Shown here: piece by piece, positions 34,211 through 43,014 of the stretch
How the letters are laid out: each line of letters opens with the position of its first letter
How positions within the stretch are numbered: position 1 is the first letter of the stretch
Assembly (NCBI GenBank): GCA_001771585.1
Contig: MEUE01000001.1
Location: forward strand, 964,040-1,028,039
DNA: 64,000 nucleotides
Reading direction: 5' to 3'
Origin: a candidate division WOR-1 bacterium RIFOXYB2_FULL_46_45
GTDB lineage: Bacteria > Margulisbacteria > WOR-1 > XYC2-FULL-46-14
Program-made: the position numbers and the translations under genes
Notes under the pieces: model-generated
Seen by the model: only the letters and a program-made list of their open reading frames with translations
Databases searched by the model: none
What the model was told of the DNA's origin: nothing

Positions 34211-36487
34211 ATGGCTCGCAAAAGAAGTGTTGTTCAAGAGAGAATCCCCTCCCCGCACCGGCAGGATATTGCCGGGATACTTTTAATCGCGGTCGCGATC
34301 TTTGTTCTGGTCTCCAACCTCACTTCCGCCACCGGAGCGGTCGGACTTTACGTCGTAAAAATAGCGCTTCGCTCGATCCTCGGAGTCGGGGTATACCTTT
34401 TGCCTTTTTTTATCGCCGCTTACGGAATTATCCTTTTGCTCCGCCACGAAGTGAAAGAGCTGGCGGTCCGTCTCTCCGGACTTTCACTTCTCTTTATAAC
34501 CTTTATTGTTTTTTCCCAGTTCCGCGCGCCGGCTTATTTTGCCGCCCACACCAAGCAGGTGGTGGTCCAGGGGGCGGGGGGCTTTATCGGCTATGTTTTT
34601 AATATCGCCTTAACCCGCACGATCGGGTTGGTCGGTTCCTATATTCTTTTGACCGCCTTTGCTTTTATTTCGCTCTTGATGATCGGCAATATCACAGTGG
34701 TCGGACTTTTGGCTCTTTTAAGAAGATATTTTGTTCCGGTCCCGATTGAACCGGAAAAGAAAACCCGTAAGCAGGTGCTTGCGACCGAAGAGAACAGCAA
34801 AACAGTTTCGGAACTTAGGGCAATGCAGTCCCAGCTTCCGTTGAACAAGAAGCCGGAGTCCGAACCGGAGTCGGAACCGGAGCCGGAAAGGAAGGTCATA
34901 AGTATTCCTATTCCCCAACATCTCGATTTTGATTCGGACGGAGAAAAGAATTCTCCGTTGCCGGTCTCTTTGAAAGAAGACCTTGACGATACCGATTCAA
35001 AGCGGCAAATTTTTGATACCAGTAAACTTTACAAGGATTATAAACTCCCTCCCATAACCCTTTTGGACGATGCCGGCAAAAAAGAAAAAGACCGCGAGAA
35101 GCGGTTGATGGAGACGACCGAACTGCGGAAAAAATTATTGGAAGAGACCCTTGCGAGCTTTGGCGTCGGCGCGACGGTTGTTTCCGTCAACCAGGGGCCG
35201 GCGGTAACCAGATATGAATTACAGCCCCATCCGGGAGTTAAAGTTTCAAGGATAGCCAACCTGGCCGACGATATCGCGCTTAACCTGGCTTCCGGCGGAG
35301 TGAGGATTGAAGCGCCGGTCCCGGGGAAATCGGTCGTTGGAATTGAAGTCCCCAACACCGCCATCACTCCGGTCCGCCTGAAAGCGATCGTCGAAACCGA
35401 CGAATTCGAGCGCCATCCTTCAAAATTATTTGTGGCGTTGGGGAAAGATTTGTCCGGAGCCCCGATTTACGGAGATCTGGCGAAAATGCCGCACCTTCTG
35501 ATTGCCGGAACCACCGGTTCCGGAAAAAGTGTCTGCATCAACAGCTTGATTGTCAGTATTTTATTGCGGGCGCGGCCGGATGAAGTTAAATTCATTATGA
35601 TCGATCCGAAGATGGTCGAGCTTTCAACCTACGATGGGATCCCGCACCTTTTGGCTCCGGTTGTAACCGATGCCAAAAAGGCGGCGGTCACTTTGAAAGA
35701 GTGGGTGATGCGCGAGATGGAACGGCGCTACAAATTATTTTTTGAAGAAGGGGCGCGTAACCTGGTTGCCTTTAACCGCAAAGTTGACGAGGGGAGAAAG
35801 CTCCCCGAAATTGTCGTGATCGTCGATGAGCTGGCCGATATGATGATGATCGCGGCGGCGGAAGTGGAAACGACGATCTGCCGTTTGGCGCAGATGTCGC
35901 GCGCCACCGGCATACATCTGGTCATTGCCACCCAGCGCCCGTCGGTTGATGTTATTACAGGGCTTATCAAAGCCAATATCCCGTCCCGTATTGCTTTTGC
36001 GGTGGCGACACAAATCGATTCCCGCGTCATTCTCGACTCTTCCGGAGCGGAGAAACTGCTTGGCAGAGGCGATATGCTTTATAACCCGATCGGGGCGATG
36101 AAACCGACCCGCCTGCAGGGTTCTTTTGTGACCGACAAAGAGACCGAGAAGATTGTCAAATATGTCAAAGACCAGGCCGACGCGAATTACCTGGAAGAGA
36201 TCGTGAATCTGGAAGTGAAACTGGAGACCAAGGGAGCGGAGGGAGGAGAGGGGATGGGAGGGAGCGGCAGGGATGCTTTATTTGAGCAGGCGGTCAGGTT
36301 GATCCTTGAAACCGGGACCCCTTCCACCTCATATCTTCAGAGAAAAATGCGGATCGGCTACAACCGCGCCGCGAGATTGATGGATGAAGTCGAAGCTGCC
36401 GGCATTGTCTCCGCGCCGGAAGGGGAACAGAAGACCAGAAGAATTTTGGCTACCCCGGAAATATTGGCAAACCTTAACCAGAAATGA
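34211..36487 (+). CDS. ftsK: DNA translocase FtsK/SpoIIIE
   Basis: FtsK pumps chromosomal DNA through the septum and aids dimer resolution. It has 758 residues: four N-terminal membrane helices to about residue 170, a linker with [10 protein letters not shown] repeats, the RecA-like motor with Walker [10 protein letters not shown] and Walker [12 protein letters not shown], then the gamma winged-helix domain ([20 protein letters not shown]) that reads KOPS sites. The linker is shorter than in E. coli. It overlaps the next gene by 4 bases. Confidence 0.96.
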   Translation: MARKRSVVQERIPSPHRQDIAGILLIAVAIFVLVSNLTSATGAVGLYVVKIALRSILGVGVYLLPFFIAAYGIILLLRHEVKELAVRLSGLSLLFITFIVFSQFRAPAYFAAHTKQVVVQGAGGFIGYVFNIALTRTIGLVGSYILLTAFAFISLLMIGNITVVGLLALLRRYFVPVPIEPEKKTRKQVLATEENSKTVSELRAMQSQLPLNKKPESEPESEPEPERKVISIPIPQHLDFDSDGEKNSPLPVSLKEDLDDTDSKRQIFDTSKLYKDYKLPPITLLDDAGKKEKDREKRLMETTELRKKLLEETLASFGVGATVVSVNQGPAVTRYELQPHPGVKVSRIANLADDIALNLASGGVRIEAPVPGKSVVGIEVPNTAITPVRLKAIVETDEFERHPSKLFVALGKDLSGAPIYGDLAKMPHLLIAGTTGSGKSVCINSLIVSILLRARPDEVKFIMIDPKMVELSTYDGIPHLLAPVVTDAKKAAVTLKEWVMREMERRYKLFFEEGARNLVAFNRKVDEGRKLPEIVVIVDELADMMMIAAAEVETTICRLAQMSRATGIHLVIATQRPSVDVITGLIKANIPSRIAFAVATQIDSRVILDSSGAEKLLGRGDMLYNPIGAMKPTRLQGSFVTDKETEKIVKYVKDQADANYLEEIVNLEVKLETKGAEGGEGMGGSGRDALFEQAVRLILETGTPSTSYLQRKMRIGYNRAARLMDEVEAAGIVSAPEGEQKTRRILATPEILANLNQK

Positions 36488-37317
36488 AAGCCTTCCTCGA
36501 GTGTGTCCCGTGCATATTAAACCAAGTTATTAAGATTCTGCAGAAGAAGGTTAAGAACCAAAAGAAACGGGATAAAATTATGCAGGCTGTGCTTGCGCGT
36601 TTGAGCAAAGTTTCCCCATCTTCCATGACCCCTCCCGATTTAACGTATGTTGCCCACCAGGCCCTAAAAGAAGTTTTGGGAGATATCGATTATTACAAAG
36701 AAGAAAAAAAAGAATCGAACCGGGAAGCGTTAAAGCTCCTGCCGAAATTGCCGGACTCTCTCCATGACGCGCTCCTTTTGGCGATTGCCGGTAACATTAT
36801 TGATTATGGTCCGGAGCATGAATTTGACATCAAACAAACATTAAAGGATATTTTACACAAGAAGTTATCCAAAAAACACATTACGGCATTGCAAGAGAAG
36901 TTAAAACAGGCCAAAAATTTATTATATATTTGCGACAACGCGGGAGAGATTGTTTTTGATCGCCTCCTGATCGAATATTTGAAAAAAAATTACAATTTAA
37001 ATATAACCGTTGCGGTAAAAAGCCGGCCGGTCTTAAACGACGCGTTGTTAAGCGACGCAAAAATTGCCGGGATGGATAAGGTTGCAGCGGTTATCGAAAG
37101 CGGATCGGTTACCGCCGGGACCAATCTTGAATCGACCGACAAAAATTTCAGGAAAATTTACGACCGGGCCGATATTATTATCGCCAAAGGGCAGGGGAAC
37201 TTCGAGACCCTGCCGCACAATCAAAAAACGTTCTTTCTTTTGATGATAAAATGCCGGCATCTGGCGCTGGCGACCGGACTCAAATATGGGGAAGTGGTGT
37301 TATGGAAAAAAAGTTAA
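36484..37317 (+). CDS. DUF89/ARMT1-type damage-control phosphatase
   Basis: 277 residues. The N-terminal [20 protein letters not shown] and [12 protein letters not shown] motifs match the DUF89 metal-dependent phosphatase family, which removes phosphate from damaged sugar phosphates or nucleotide-like side products. The Asp/Asn of DNAGE is a metal ligand in known members. It overlaps ftsK and btuF. The substrate is unknown. Confidence 0.85.
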   Translation: MKAFLECVPCILNQVIKILQKKVKNQKKRDKIMQAVLARLSKVSPSSMTPPDLTYVAHQALKEVLGDIDYYKEEKKESNREALKLLPKLPDSLHDALLLAIAGNIIDYGPEHEFDIKQTLKDILHKKLSKKHITALQEKLKQAKNLLYICDNAGEIVFDRLLIEYLKKNYNLNITVAVKSRPVLNDALLSDAKIAGMDKVAAVIESGSVTAGTNLESTDKNFRKIYDRADIIIAKGQGNFETLPHNQKTFFLLMIKCRHLALATGLKYGEVVLWKKS

Positions 37318-38168
37318 ACGGGAGATACCCCATATTTAAATATGGGGTATTGGCAATACTGTCTTTTGTGCTTTTTTCAATGGTTTGCTTCGCCAACCTC
37401 GAAACAACTCTTGAAACCCCCAAGCGCTATATCTCCTGCATGCCCTCAATCACCGAAATTCTTTACGGACTGGGGCTGGAAGAACAAATAGTTGGTGTTA
37501 CCACTGCCTGCAATTTTCCTCCCGAAGCGGCCAAAAAAGAAAAAGTCGGCGGAGTCACCATGAATCTTGAGAGGATCATCGCTTTGAAGCCGGACCTGGT
37601 TTTTTTACTCGAAGACGCCCAGAAGCGGGACATCGAAAAGATGAAAAAATTCAAATTGCCTCTCTTTGTGATCAATCCGCATTCGGTTGATGACGTGAAG
37701 CAGTCGGTTTTGGATTTGGGGAAAGTTACCGGGCAGGAAAAGGTCGCGGAGTATATGGTCAAAACGATGAATGACCGGATCGCGAAAGTTGAACGGAAAA
37801 TTAGAGGAAAAGAAAAGAAGAAAGTTTTTTTAATTGTCGGGCACCGGCCGCTTACAACGGTCGGGCGGAACAATTTTATCAACGATATAATTGATCTGGC
37901 CGGCGGGATAAATTTGGGGGGAACCTCCCGGAGCCCTTATCCGCAGTTCAGCTTTGAACAGCTGGTCAAATACGATCCCGAAGCGCTGATAATTTTGGAG
38001 GGAGTGATTTCGAAAAGGGAACTGGAAAACGATTCCCGCTTCAAATCCCTTAGTGCCATGCGTAATAATATGGTATTATTTATCAATCCGGACCTGCTCT
38101 GCCGGCCGACCCCTCGGCTGGTGGGGGCGATCGAAGAGATCGCGTTATTTTTACACAATGAAAAATAA
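37302..38168 (+). CDS. btuF: Cobalamin/metal-chelate ABC transporter substrate-binding protein
   Basis: A periplasmic binding protein of the helical-backbone type, 288 residues. ATG 37302 gives a signal peptide (VLAILSFVLFSMVCFA), then RYISCMPSITEILYGLGLEEQIVG, the BtuF/FhuD start, and a late TPRLVGAIEEIA. A 26-base palindrome (37325-37350) codes for RYPIFKYG at the very N-terminus. It is coupled with btuC and btuD. Vitamin B12 is the best guess, but heme or siderophore cannot be excluded. No cobalamin riboswitch is visible. Confidence 0.8.
   Translation: MEKKLNGRYPIFKYGVLAILSFVLFSMVCFANLETTLETPKRYISCMPSITEILYGLGLEEQIVGVTTACNFPPEAAKKEKVGGVTMNLERIIALKPDLVFLLEDAQKRDIEKMKKFKLPLFVINPHSVDDVKQSVLDLGKVTGQEKVAEYMVKTMNDRIAKVERKIRGKEKKKVFLIVGHRPLTTVGRNNFINDIIDLAGGINLGGTSRSPYPQFSFEQLVKYDPEALIILEGVISKRELENDSRFKSLSAMRNNMVLFINPDLLCRPTPRLVGAIEEIALFLHNEK
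37325..37350. repeat. 26-base perfect palindrome at the btuF start
   Basis: Each 13-base arm reads ATACCCCATATTT, with no loop; the length and TTTAAA centre are as in the uppS palindrome. It lies 24 bases after the btuF start codon. Confidence 0.75.
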
Positions 38169-39117
38169 GAAGAAAACACTAATATATCTGATCGGCATCC
38201 TGGCCTTGGTCAGCTTAATCTCACTTTTTGTCGGTTCCGTCTGGGTTGCCCCGACCGAGTTGAGCGGCAACACGATCATCTGGCAGATTCGTTTACCAAG
38301 AGTTGTTTTATCCGCTCTCTGCGGAGTGCTGCTGGCGACTTCCGGCGTGATTTTACAGGGGATCCTGCGCAACCCGCTGGCCGATCCTTACATCCTGGGC
38401 GTTTCATCCGGCGCCGGGATCGGAGCGGCGATTGCCCTTTCGCTCCCTTTCAGCATGGTCATTTTAGGCATCTCTTCCATTCCGCTTTTTGCTTTTGTCT
38501 TTGCCCTGGCTTCTGTTTTTGTCGTCTACCGCCTTTCATATGTAAAAGGACGTTCGGCTCCGGAAACCCTGATTCTGGCCGGGGTGGCGGTCGCTTCCTT
38601 TGCCTCCGCGATTTTATCGCTGATAATTATTGTTTCGGGAAGATTGCAGGCGATCTATTTTTGGCTTTTGGGTTCTTTTTCTCTTTCTTCCTGGGGCGAT
38701 GTTTGGAACCTGCTGCCGTACGGGCTGGTGGGGATTGTGATCTCTTATTTTTATTCCAAAGAATTGAACGCCCTCCTTTTGGGAGAAGAAATTGCTTTGA
38801 CGCTTGGGGTTGAAGTTGAAAAGATCAGGGTTCGGCTGATTCTGGTCGCGTCGCTCATGACGGCGGCGGCGGTTTCGGTCTCCGGACTGATCGGTTTTGT
38901 CGGCCTGATCATCCCGCACTTTGTCCGGCTGTTGATCGGTCCCAATCATCGGATGCTGATCCCTTATTCCGCTTTAGGCGGCGCGATTCTTTTGGTCGCG
39001 GCGGATACTTTGGCAAGAACCCTTTTCTCTCCGATGGAAGTCCCGATCGGAGTGATCATGTCATTGGTCGGCGCCCCGTTTTTCCTCTACATCCTGCGCA
39101 CGAGGGCCGGCAAATGA
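38158..39117 (+). CDS. btuC: Cobalamin/metal-chelate ABC transporter permease
   Basis: A FecCD-family permease with 319 residues from the ATG at 38158, overlapping btuF by 11 bases. GNTIIWQIRLPRVVLSALCG, QGILRNPLADPYILGVSSGAG and GLIGFVGLIIPHFVRLLIGPNHR are diagnostic. About nine or ten membrane helices. Confidence 0.92.
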   Translation: MKNKKKTLIYLIGILALVSLISLFVGSVWVAPTELSGNTIIWQIRLPRVVLSALCGVLLATSGVILQGILRNPLADPYILGVSSGAGIGAAIALSLPFSMVILGISSIPLFAFVFALASVFVVYRLSYVKGRSAPETLILAGVAVASFASAILSLIIIVSGRLQAIYFWLLGSFSLSSWGDVWNLLPYGLVGIVISYFYSKELNALLLGEEIALTLGVEVEKIRVRLILVASLMTAAAVSVSGLIGFVGLIIPHFVRLLIGPNHRMLIPYSALGGAILLVAADTLARTLFSPMEVPIGVIMSLVGAPFFLYILRTRAGK

Positions 39118-39893
39118 GCGGAGAAGAAGCTTTAGTCGTCAAAGACCTCTGCTGCGGCTATGACGGGACGATTGTTATCCGCGGAATTTCTTTTCAGGTG
39201 GAGCGGGGTGAATTTGTCGGGATTGTCGGCCCCAACGGCTGCGGTAAAACCACTCTTTTGAAGGCGTTGATCGGCCTGATTGTTCCGACCCACGGGTCAA
39301 TCGATGTTTACGGAAAAAAATTAAAAGAGCTACCGCGCAAAGATATTTCCCGGATGATCGCGCTGGTCCCGCAGATGATGGAGCCGGTCAAAGGGTTCAC
39401 CGTTTCGGAGATGATCCTTTTGGGCCGCACCCCTTATTTTGAAAGATTTTCTTTTGAGACCGAAGACGACCACGCCGTCAAGCGCTGGGTGATCGCCGAA
39501 TTAAAGATGGAAGAGATGGCGGATACTCCGGTTTCAAATTTATCCGGCGGAGAATTCCAAAGGGTCGCGATCGCGCGGGCGCTCGCGCAGGAGCCGCGGC
39601 TGATGCTGCTGGATGAACCGATCTCGCATCTTGATATCCGCTATCAGGTTAAAATTTTAAAACTTTTGAGAAAGATCCGGCAGAGCCGGACGGTGATCGC
39701 CACTTTCCACGACCTGAACATGGCGTCGCGCTTTTGCCAGCGGTTGATCTTGATGAAGAACGGAGAGGTTATCGCTTCCGGGCGGCCGGACGAGGTCTTA
39801 TCCCGTGAAAATATCTGGAAGGCCTATCGGATCAAGGCCGAAGTCAAGACCAATCCCAAGACGAAACATGCCCGGCTGGTGCTGCTGCCGTAG
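39114..39893 (+). CDS. btuD: Cobalamin/metal-chelate ABC transporter ATP-binding protein
   Basis: An ABC ATPase of 259 residues: Walker A GPNGCGKTT, Q-loop VPQ, signature LSGGEFQR, Walker B LMLLDEP, and the switch His in ATFHDLN. Last gene of the btuFCD set; a 22-base palindrome starts in its stop codon. Confidence 0.93.
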   Translation: MSGEEALVVKDLCCGYDGTIVIRGISFQVERGEFVGIVGPNGCGKTTLLKALIGLIVPTHGSIDVYGKKLKELPRKDISRMIALVPQMMEPVKGFTVSEMILLGRTPYFERFSFETEDDHAVKRWVIAELKMEEMADTPVSNLSGGEFQRVAIARALAQEPRLMLLDEPISHLDIRYQVKILKLLRKIRQSRTVIATFHDLNMASRFCQRLILMKNGEVIASGRPDEVLSRENIWKAYRIKAEVKTNPKTKHARLVLLP

Positions 39894-39914
39894 GCTGGAA
39901 TATATATTCCAGCC
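39893..39914. terminator. Palindrome between convergent btuD and NIF3-like genes
   Basis: A 22-base perfect palindrome with 11-base arm GGCTGGAATAT. It lies exactly between the btuD stop and the convergent gene's stop at 39916, so it may end transcription from both sides, although no T-run follows. Confidence 0.45.
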
Positions 39915-39915
39915 T

Positions 39916-40227
39916 TCATACGAGTTTATAAACTTCATACGCTACTTCTTCGTAAGGATGCGCTTTTTTCATAGCGGCAAGAACTTTCTTGAGGTCTTTT
40001 TTCAGGACAATTGTTTCGAGGCGCGCTTCGCCGACCCGCTCCAATCTTCCAACTTTTCCGATCCTTGGCTTTGCCCCTTTCAGCGGCCGAAAGGTTCCAA
40101 CCCCCGGAGACATAAAGGTGCAGTTGTCGTAATTCCCCAGTTTTCCCGCCCCGGCGTTGCAAATCGCGATACGTACTTTCTCCAGATCGGTTTGCGGAAC
40201 AAAAACGACTAACTTATACTTTTGCAT
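39916..40227 (-). CDS. Stand-alone NIF3-insert (YqfO/CutA-like) domain protein
   Basis: 103 residues matching the PII/CutA-like domain found inserted in NIF3/YqfO proteins: KLVVFVPQTDLEKVRIAICN, GKLGNYDNCTF, GTFRPL and HPYEEVAYEVYKL are typical. Here it exists alone. It overlaps the pabC end by 19 bases. The function of the lone domain is unknown. Confidence 0.8.
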   Translation of the reverse strand: MQKYKLVVFVPQTDLEKVRIAICNAGAGKLGNYDNCTFMSPGVGTFRPLKGAKPRIGKVGRLERVGEARLETIVLKKDLKKVLAAMKKAHPYEEVAYEVYKLV

Positions 40228-40961
40228 CGTATAACCCCCTGCCCGGACGAAGTGATGAAGCAGGAATCGGCCTCCAAAAGTTCTTTCAATTTAAAGAGCC
40301 GCTCCTCAACTTTTTTTCCGTCCGCTTTTGCCTGTCTGATGACATAATCCCTGGTCACTCCGGCTAAGATAGGCGCGCTGACCGGCGCGGTAATCAAAGT
40401 GTCGTTTTTAACGATAAAAATATTGGAAGTGGTCCCTTCCAGAATATTTCCTTTTTCATCGGTAAAGATCGCTTCGTCGGCCCCTTTCTCTTCGGCATAC
40501 ATCCTGGCAAAAATATGCTCCAGGTAATTTAAACTCTTGATCCTGGTCCCGATCCAGTTTGACCGGGGGAGAGGGTAGATTGTAATTTTACAGGCTTTGG
40601 CCTGTTTATTTAATTTTTCGGTGGTAACAATCAAAAGCGGGTTCCCTTTTGTTTTTTTAATGCTTAAGCCGTGTCCCTTCGCCTCCCCGCGGGTGACAAA
40701 GATCTTTATATACGCTTCTTTTAACTTATTGCGCCGCATTAGCTTTTGGATTATTCTTTGAATCCCGGATTCAGACAAAGAGATTTTTATTCTCAACAAT
40801 TTGCAGGCATTTAATAAGCGCGCAAGGTGTTCCGACAACAAAAAGGGCTTGCCGCCATAGGTGCGCAACGACTCAAAGACCCCGTCGCCGTACATGAAGC
40901 CGCGGTCAAAAATCGAGACTTTCGGTTCTTTTATATATTTGCCGTTGATGAAGCTGTACAT
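40209..40961 (-). CDS. pabC: Aminodeoxychorismate lyase or class IV aminotransferase
   Basis: A fold-type IV PLP enzyme of 250 residues. DRGFMYGDGVFESLRTYGG is the family start, the Schiff-base Lys is in RIKSLNYLEH, and ILEGTTSNIFIV with ITSSGQGV complete the site. The C-terminus stops soon after SGQGV, about 25 residues earlier than usual. Its position directly after pabB supports a role in p-aminobenzoate (folate) synthesis; a branched-chain aminotransferase is the alternative. Confidence 0.8.
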   Translation of the reverse strand: MYSFINGKYIKEPKVSIFDRGFMYGDGVFESLRTYGGKPFLLSEHLARLLNACKLLRIKISLSESGIQRIIQKLMRRNKLKEAYIKIFVTRGEAKGHGLSIKKTKGNPLLIVTTEKLNKQAKACKITIYPLPRSNWIGTRIKSLNYLEHIFARMYAEEKGADEAIFTDEKGNILEGTTSNIFIVKNDTLITAPVSAPILAGVTRDYVIRQAKADGKKVEERLFKLKELLEADSCFITSSGQGVIRCKSIS

Positions 40962-42181
40962 GAATTAATCCTTAATGCTTCGAACATCGCTTGTGCTTTG
41001 TGCAAAGTTTCCTCGTATTCTCGTTCGGGAATCGAATCCGCGACGATCCCCGCTCCGGTCTGGATGTAGGCGGTCCCGTTTTTGACCACGATTGTCCGGA
41101 TCGCGATATTAAAATCCATCCGTTCCGGCATGATATAGCCGATTGAGCCGGTATAAACGCCTCTTTGGACCGGTTCCAGTTCCTCGATTATTTCCATTGA
41201 TCGTATCTTTGGACAACCGGTGATCGTCCCCCCCGGGAACATCGCTTTTATCAGATCAAATTTGTCTTTATCTTCCCGCAGGCGGCCGCAGACGTTGGAA
41301 ACAATGTGGATTACGTGCGAATACTTTTCGATCTTCATCATTTCGTTTACCACAACCGATCCGTATTTGCAGGCCCGTCCCAGGTCGTTCCTTTCAAGGT
41401 CAATTAACATCAGATGTTCGGCCCGCTCTTTGGCATCGAGTAAAAGTTCTTTGGGAGAAGCGGTTACCGGTTTGGTTCCGGCAATCGGGCGGGTTTGGGC
41501 AAGGTCCCCTTCCAGTTTTATCAGTCTTTCCGGGGAGGAGCTGACCAGATGGAAGTCCCCGAAATCAAAATAGGAGGCAAAAGGGGAGGGGTTGATTGCG
41601 CGCAATTTTTGATAGATCCCGAAAGGGTGCTCGGCGATCGGGGTTGAAAAGCGCTGGGAGAGATTAACCTGGTAAATATCGCCGGCGGCGATATATTCTT
41701 TGGCTTTGGCGACCATTTTTAAGAAATCGTCCCGATGGAGATAGGGGGCCATTTTCCCATGCGGCCTAAATTCCGGCCGCCACTTTGCAAAAAGCGGGTT
41801 TTCTCCGCCTCTTTCAAGCCGCGCCCGAATCTCTGCCGTGTTTTCGGCTTTTATGCGGATTGATTTTTTTTCGTGGTCAAAAACAATCAATGTTTCAGGG
41901 ACCACAAAGAAAACCCTTGGGGTTTTGAGGTCGTCCTCCGCCAGGCCGGGGATGTTTTCGATTTCTCTTGCGAAATCGTATGAAAGAAACCCGAAAGCGC
42001 CGTGGTTGAGGTTAGCTTTTTGCAGTTCCGAAAAGGAATGGATGATCTTTTTTGGTCCGCTGCCGATAAAAGAAAAACGCCCCAGCCCGGGCGGGCTTTC
42101 CAGAAGAAATGACCCGTAACCGGAGTAGAGTTTCTCGAATATTTCAACCGGAGTCAGGCGGTTGGCAGGGAGTGTGAGCAT
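40931..42181 (-). CDS. pabB: Aminodeoxychorismate synthase component I
   Basis: A chorismate-binding enzyme of 416 residues from ATG 42181 (MLTLPANRLTPVEIF). GDIYQVNLSQRF, SSSPERLI, RPIAGT, FPGGTITGCPK and GAGIVADSIPEREYEET are conserved. The PIAGT motif has Ala where E. coli PabB has Lys, as in TrpE and many Gram-positive PabB proteins, so anthranilate synthase activity is possible; the neighbouring pabC argues for PabB. The 31-base overlap with pabC implies coupling. Confidence 0.85.
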   Translation of the reverse strand: MLTLPANRLTPVEIFEKLYSGYGSFLLESPPGLGRFSFIGSGPKKIIHSFSELQKANLNHGAFGFLSYDFAREIENIPGLAEDDLKTPRVFFVVPETLIVFDHEKKSIRIKAENTAEIRARLERGGENPLFAKWRPEFRPHGKMAPYLHRDDFLKMVAKAKEYIAAGDIYQVNLSQRFSTPIAEHPFGIYQKLRAINPSPFASYFDFGDFHLVSSSPERLIKLEGDLAQTRPIAGTKPVTASPKELLLDAKERAEHLMLIDLERNDLGRACKYGSVVVNEMMKIEKYSHVIHIVSNVCGRLREDKDKFDLIKAMFPGGTITGCPKIRSMEIIEELEPVQRGVYTGSIGYIMPERMDFNIAIRTIVVKNGTAYIQTGAGIVADSIPEREYEETLHKAQAMFEALRINSCTASSTANI

Positions 42182-42211
42182 GGTTATATTATAGCAGGGA
42201 AGAGGGGGACA

Positions 42212-42301
42212 GTGTGAGTTCCAGTGTGAGTAATGAGTCTTGAGTATCCACCTTAATGCCACCAATGCTCAATGCTCAAGACTCAAACTATTGCTCAAGA
42301 C
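42212..42301 (+). repeat. Palindromic GTGTGAGTTCC repeat, copy 1
   Basis: About 90 bases beginning GTGTGAGTTCCAGTGTGAGT. It contains the inverted pair GAGTCTTGAG/CTCAAGACTC and a trailing ACTATTGCTCAAGAC. It lies just beyond the stop codon end of the four-helix-bundle gene. Confidence 0.8.
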
Positions 42302-42308
42302 GCTAATA

Positions 42309-42656
42309 TCATCGCAGTGAACTTATCAATCCAAACAACATCTTTGAAATCTCTTCTAAATTATTGTAAATAATCTTGTGTTCTTCTGCGCTTATGACCT
42401 TATCCTCAAAAAGAAGATCTGCGATTGCCGCGGTTTCGTATGTGGAGCCTCTTGCGATTGTAAAAAAGTTCCTTTTGTCGGCATTGGATGATTTGCCGGT
42501 TCCCTCCGCAATATTGAGTATTATACCCAAGAGCGATCGTCTTATTTGGTCTGCGATACTTCTGTCCACATTTTTCTTGTTAAATAAAGCACGGTTGATA
42601 ATGGTTCGAATTGCTTTGCTTTTTTGGTAAACGGTCAATTTTTCAAAGTCGAACAT
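42309..42656 (-). CDS. Four-helix-bundle protein (23S rRNA intervening-sequence type)
   Basis: 115 residues from ATG 42656. FEKLTVYQKSKAI, IRRSLLGIILNIAEGTGK and STYETAAIADLLFE match the S23/IVP four-helix-bundle family. Members are found inside 23S rRNA intervening sequences and as free genes; Avd of diversity-generating retroelements has the same fold. Here the gene is bracketed by direct copies of a palindromic repeat (42212-42301, 42708-42783) beside tRNA-Val. No reverse transcriptase is near. The role of free members is unknown. Confidence 0.85.
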   Translation of the reverse strand: MFDFEKLTVYQKSKAIRTIINRALFNKKNVDRSIADQIRRSLLGIILNIAEGTGKSSNADKRNFFTIARGSTYETAAIADLLFEDKVISAEEHKIIYNNLEEISKMLFGLISSLR

Positions 42657-42707
42657 AATGATGTTTACCAGCAATTTTGCCGCCAGAATTTAAAAGAGGA
42701 AGAAACA

Positions 42708-42783
42708 GTGTGAGTTCCAGTGTGAGTAGTGGGTCTTGAGTATTCACCTTAATGCCACCAATGCTCAATACTCAAGACTCACA
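42708..42783 (+). repeat. Palindromic GTGTGAGTTCC repeat, copy 2
   Basis: About 76 bases, a near-identical direct copy of copy 1 lacking the ACTATTGCTCAAGAC tail. It ends exactly at the 3' end of tRNA-Val(TAC), so the tRNA trailer on the minus strand starts TGTGAGTCTTGAG. Confidence 0.8.
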
Positions 42784-42857
42784 TGGGCGCGAGAGGACTC
42801 GAACCTCTGACCTCCTCGGTGTAAACGAGGCATTCTAACCAGCTGAACTACGCGCCC
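42784..42857 (-). tRNA. tRNA-Val (anticodon TAC)
   Basis: The 74-base cloverleaf has acceptor GGGCGCG/CGCGCCC, anticodon stem CCTCG around loop TTTACAC (anticodon TAC), and T-arm GGTTCGAGTCC. CCA is not encoded. The 3' flank is the palindromic repeat. Confidence 0.95.
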
Positions 42858-42871
42858 GTGTCAAAAAAAGA

Positions 42872-42943
42872 TGGGCCCACTAGGATTCGAACCTAGAACC
42901 TGTCGATTATGAGTCGATTGCTCCACCATTGAGCTATGGGCCC
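42872..42943 (-). tRNA. tRNA with CAT anticodon (Ile2 or Met)
   Basis: 72 bases, acceptor GGGCCCA/TGGGCCC and anticodon loop CTCATAA. The anticodon arm TCGACTCATAATCGA resembles the Ile2 tRNA whose C34 is converted to lysidine, but elongator Met shares the loop. CCA is not encoded. A run of T follows on the minus strand. It is 14 bases upstream of tRNA-Val and probably co-transcribed. Confidence 0.92.
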
Positions 42944-42966
42944 CCCCTTACGATTATATTATAGGG

Positions 42967-42996
42967 AATGACAAATGACAAATTACAAATATCAAA
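42967..42996 (+). repeat. TGACAAATG-type repeat before the DHS-like gene
   Basis: Units AATGACAAATGACAAAT and ACAAATATC, related to the repeat at the nadC start (9733-9762). Confidence 0.5.
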
Positions 42997-43002
42997 AAAT
43001 GT

Positions 43003-43008
43003 TATAAT
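43003..43008 (+). promoter_or_regulatory. TATAAT -10 box of the DHS-like gene
   Basis: A perfect TATAAT 6 bases before the ATG at 43015; the transcript is predicted to be leaderless. Confidence 0.5.
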
Positions 43009-43014
43009 TATATT

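Noticed and set aside
37200-37330. Cobalamin riboswitch before btuF
   Set aside because: btuF starts inside the preceding DUF89 gene, leaving no leader, and no B12-box-like conserved core is seen upstream of that gene.
40209-40961. Frameshift causing the short PabC C-terminus
   Set aside because: The downstream bases are already used as the start of the NIF3-like gene in another frame, and no continuation of the PabC pattern is visible there, so a real short end is more likely.
42309-42656. Diversity-generating retroelement, because Avd has the same four-helix-bundle fold
   Set aside because: No reverse transcriptase, template repeat or variable repeat is found in the window; the protein looks like the S23/IVP branch.
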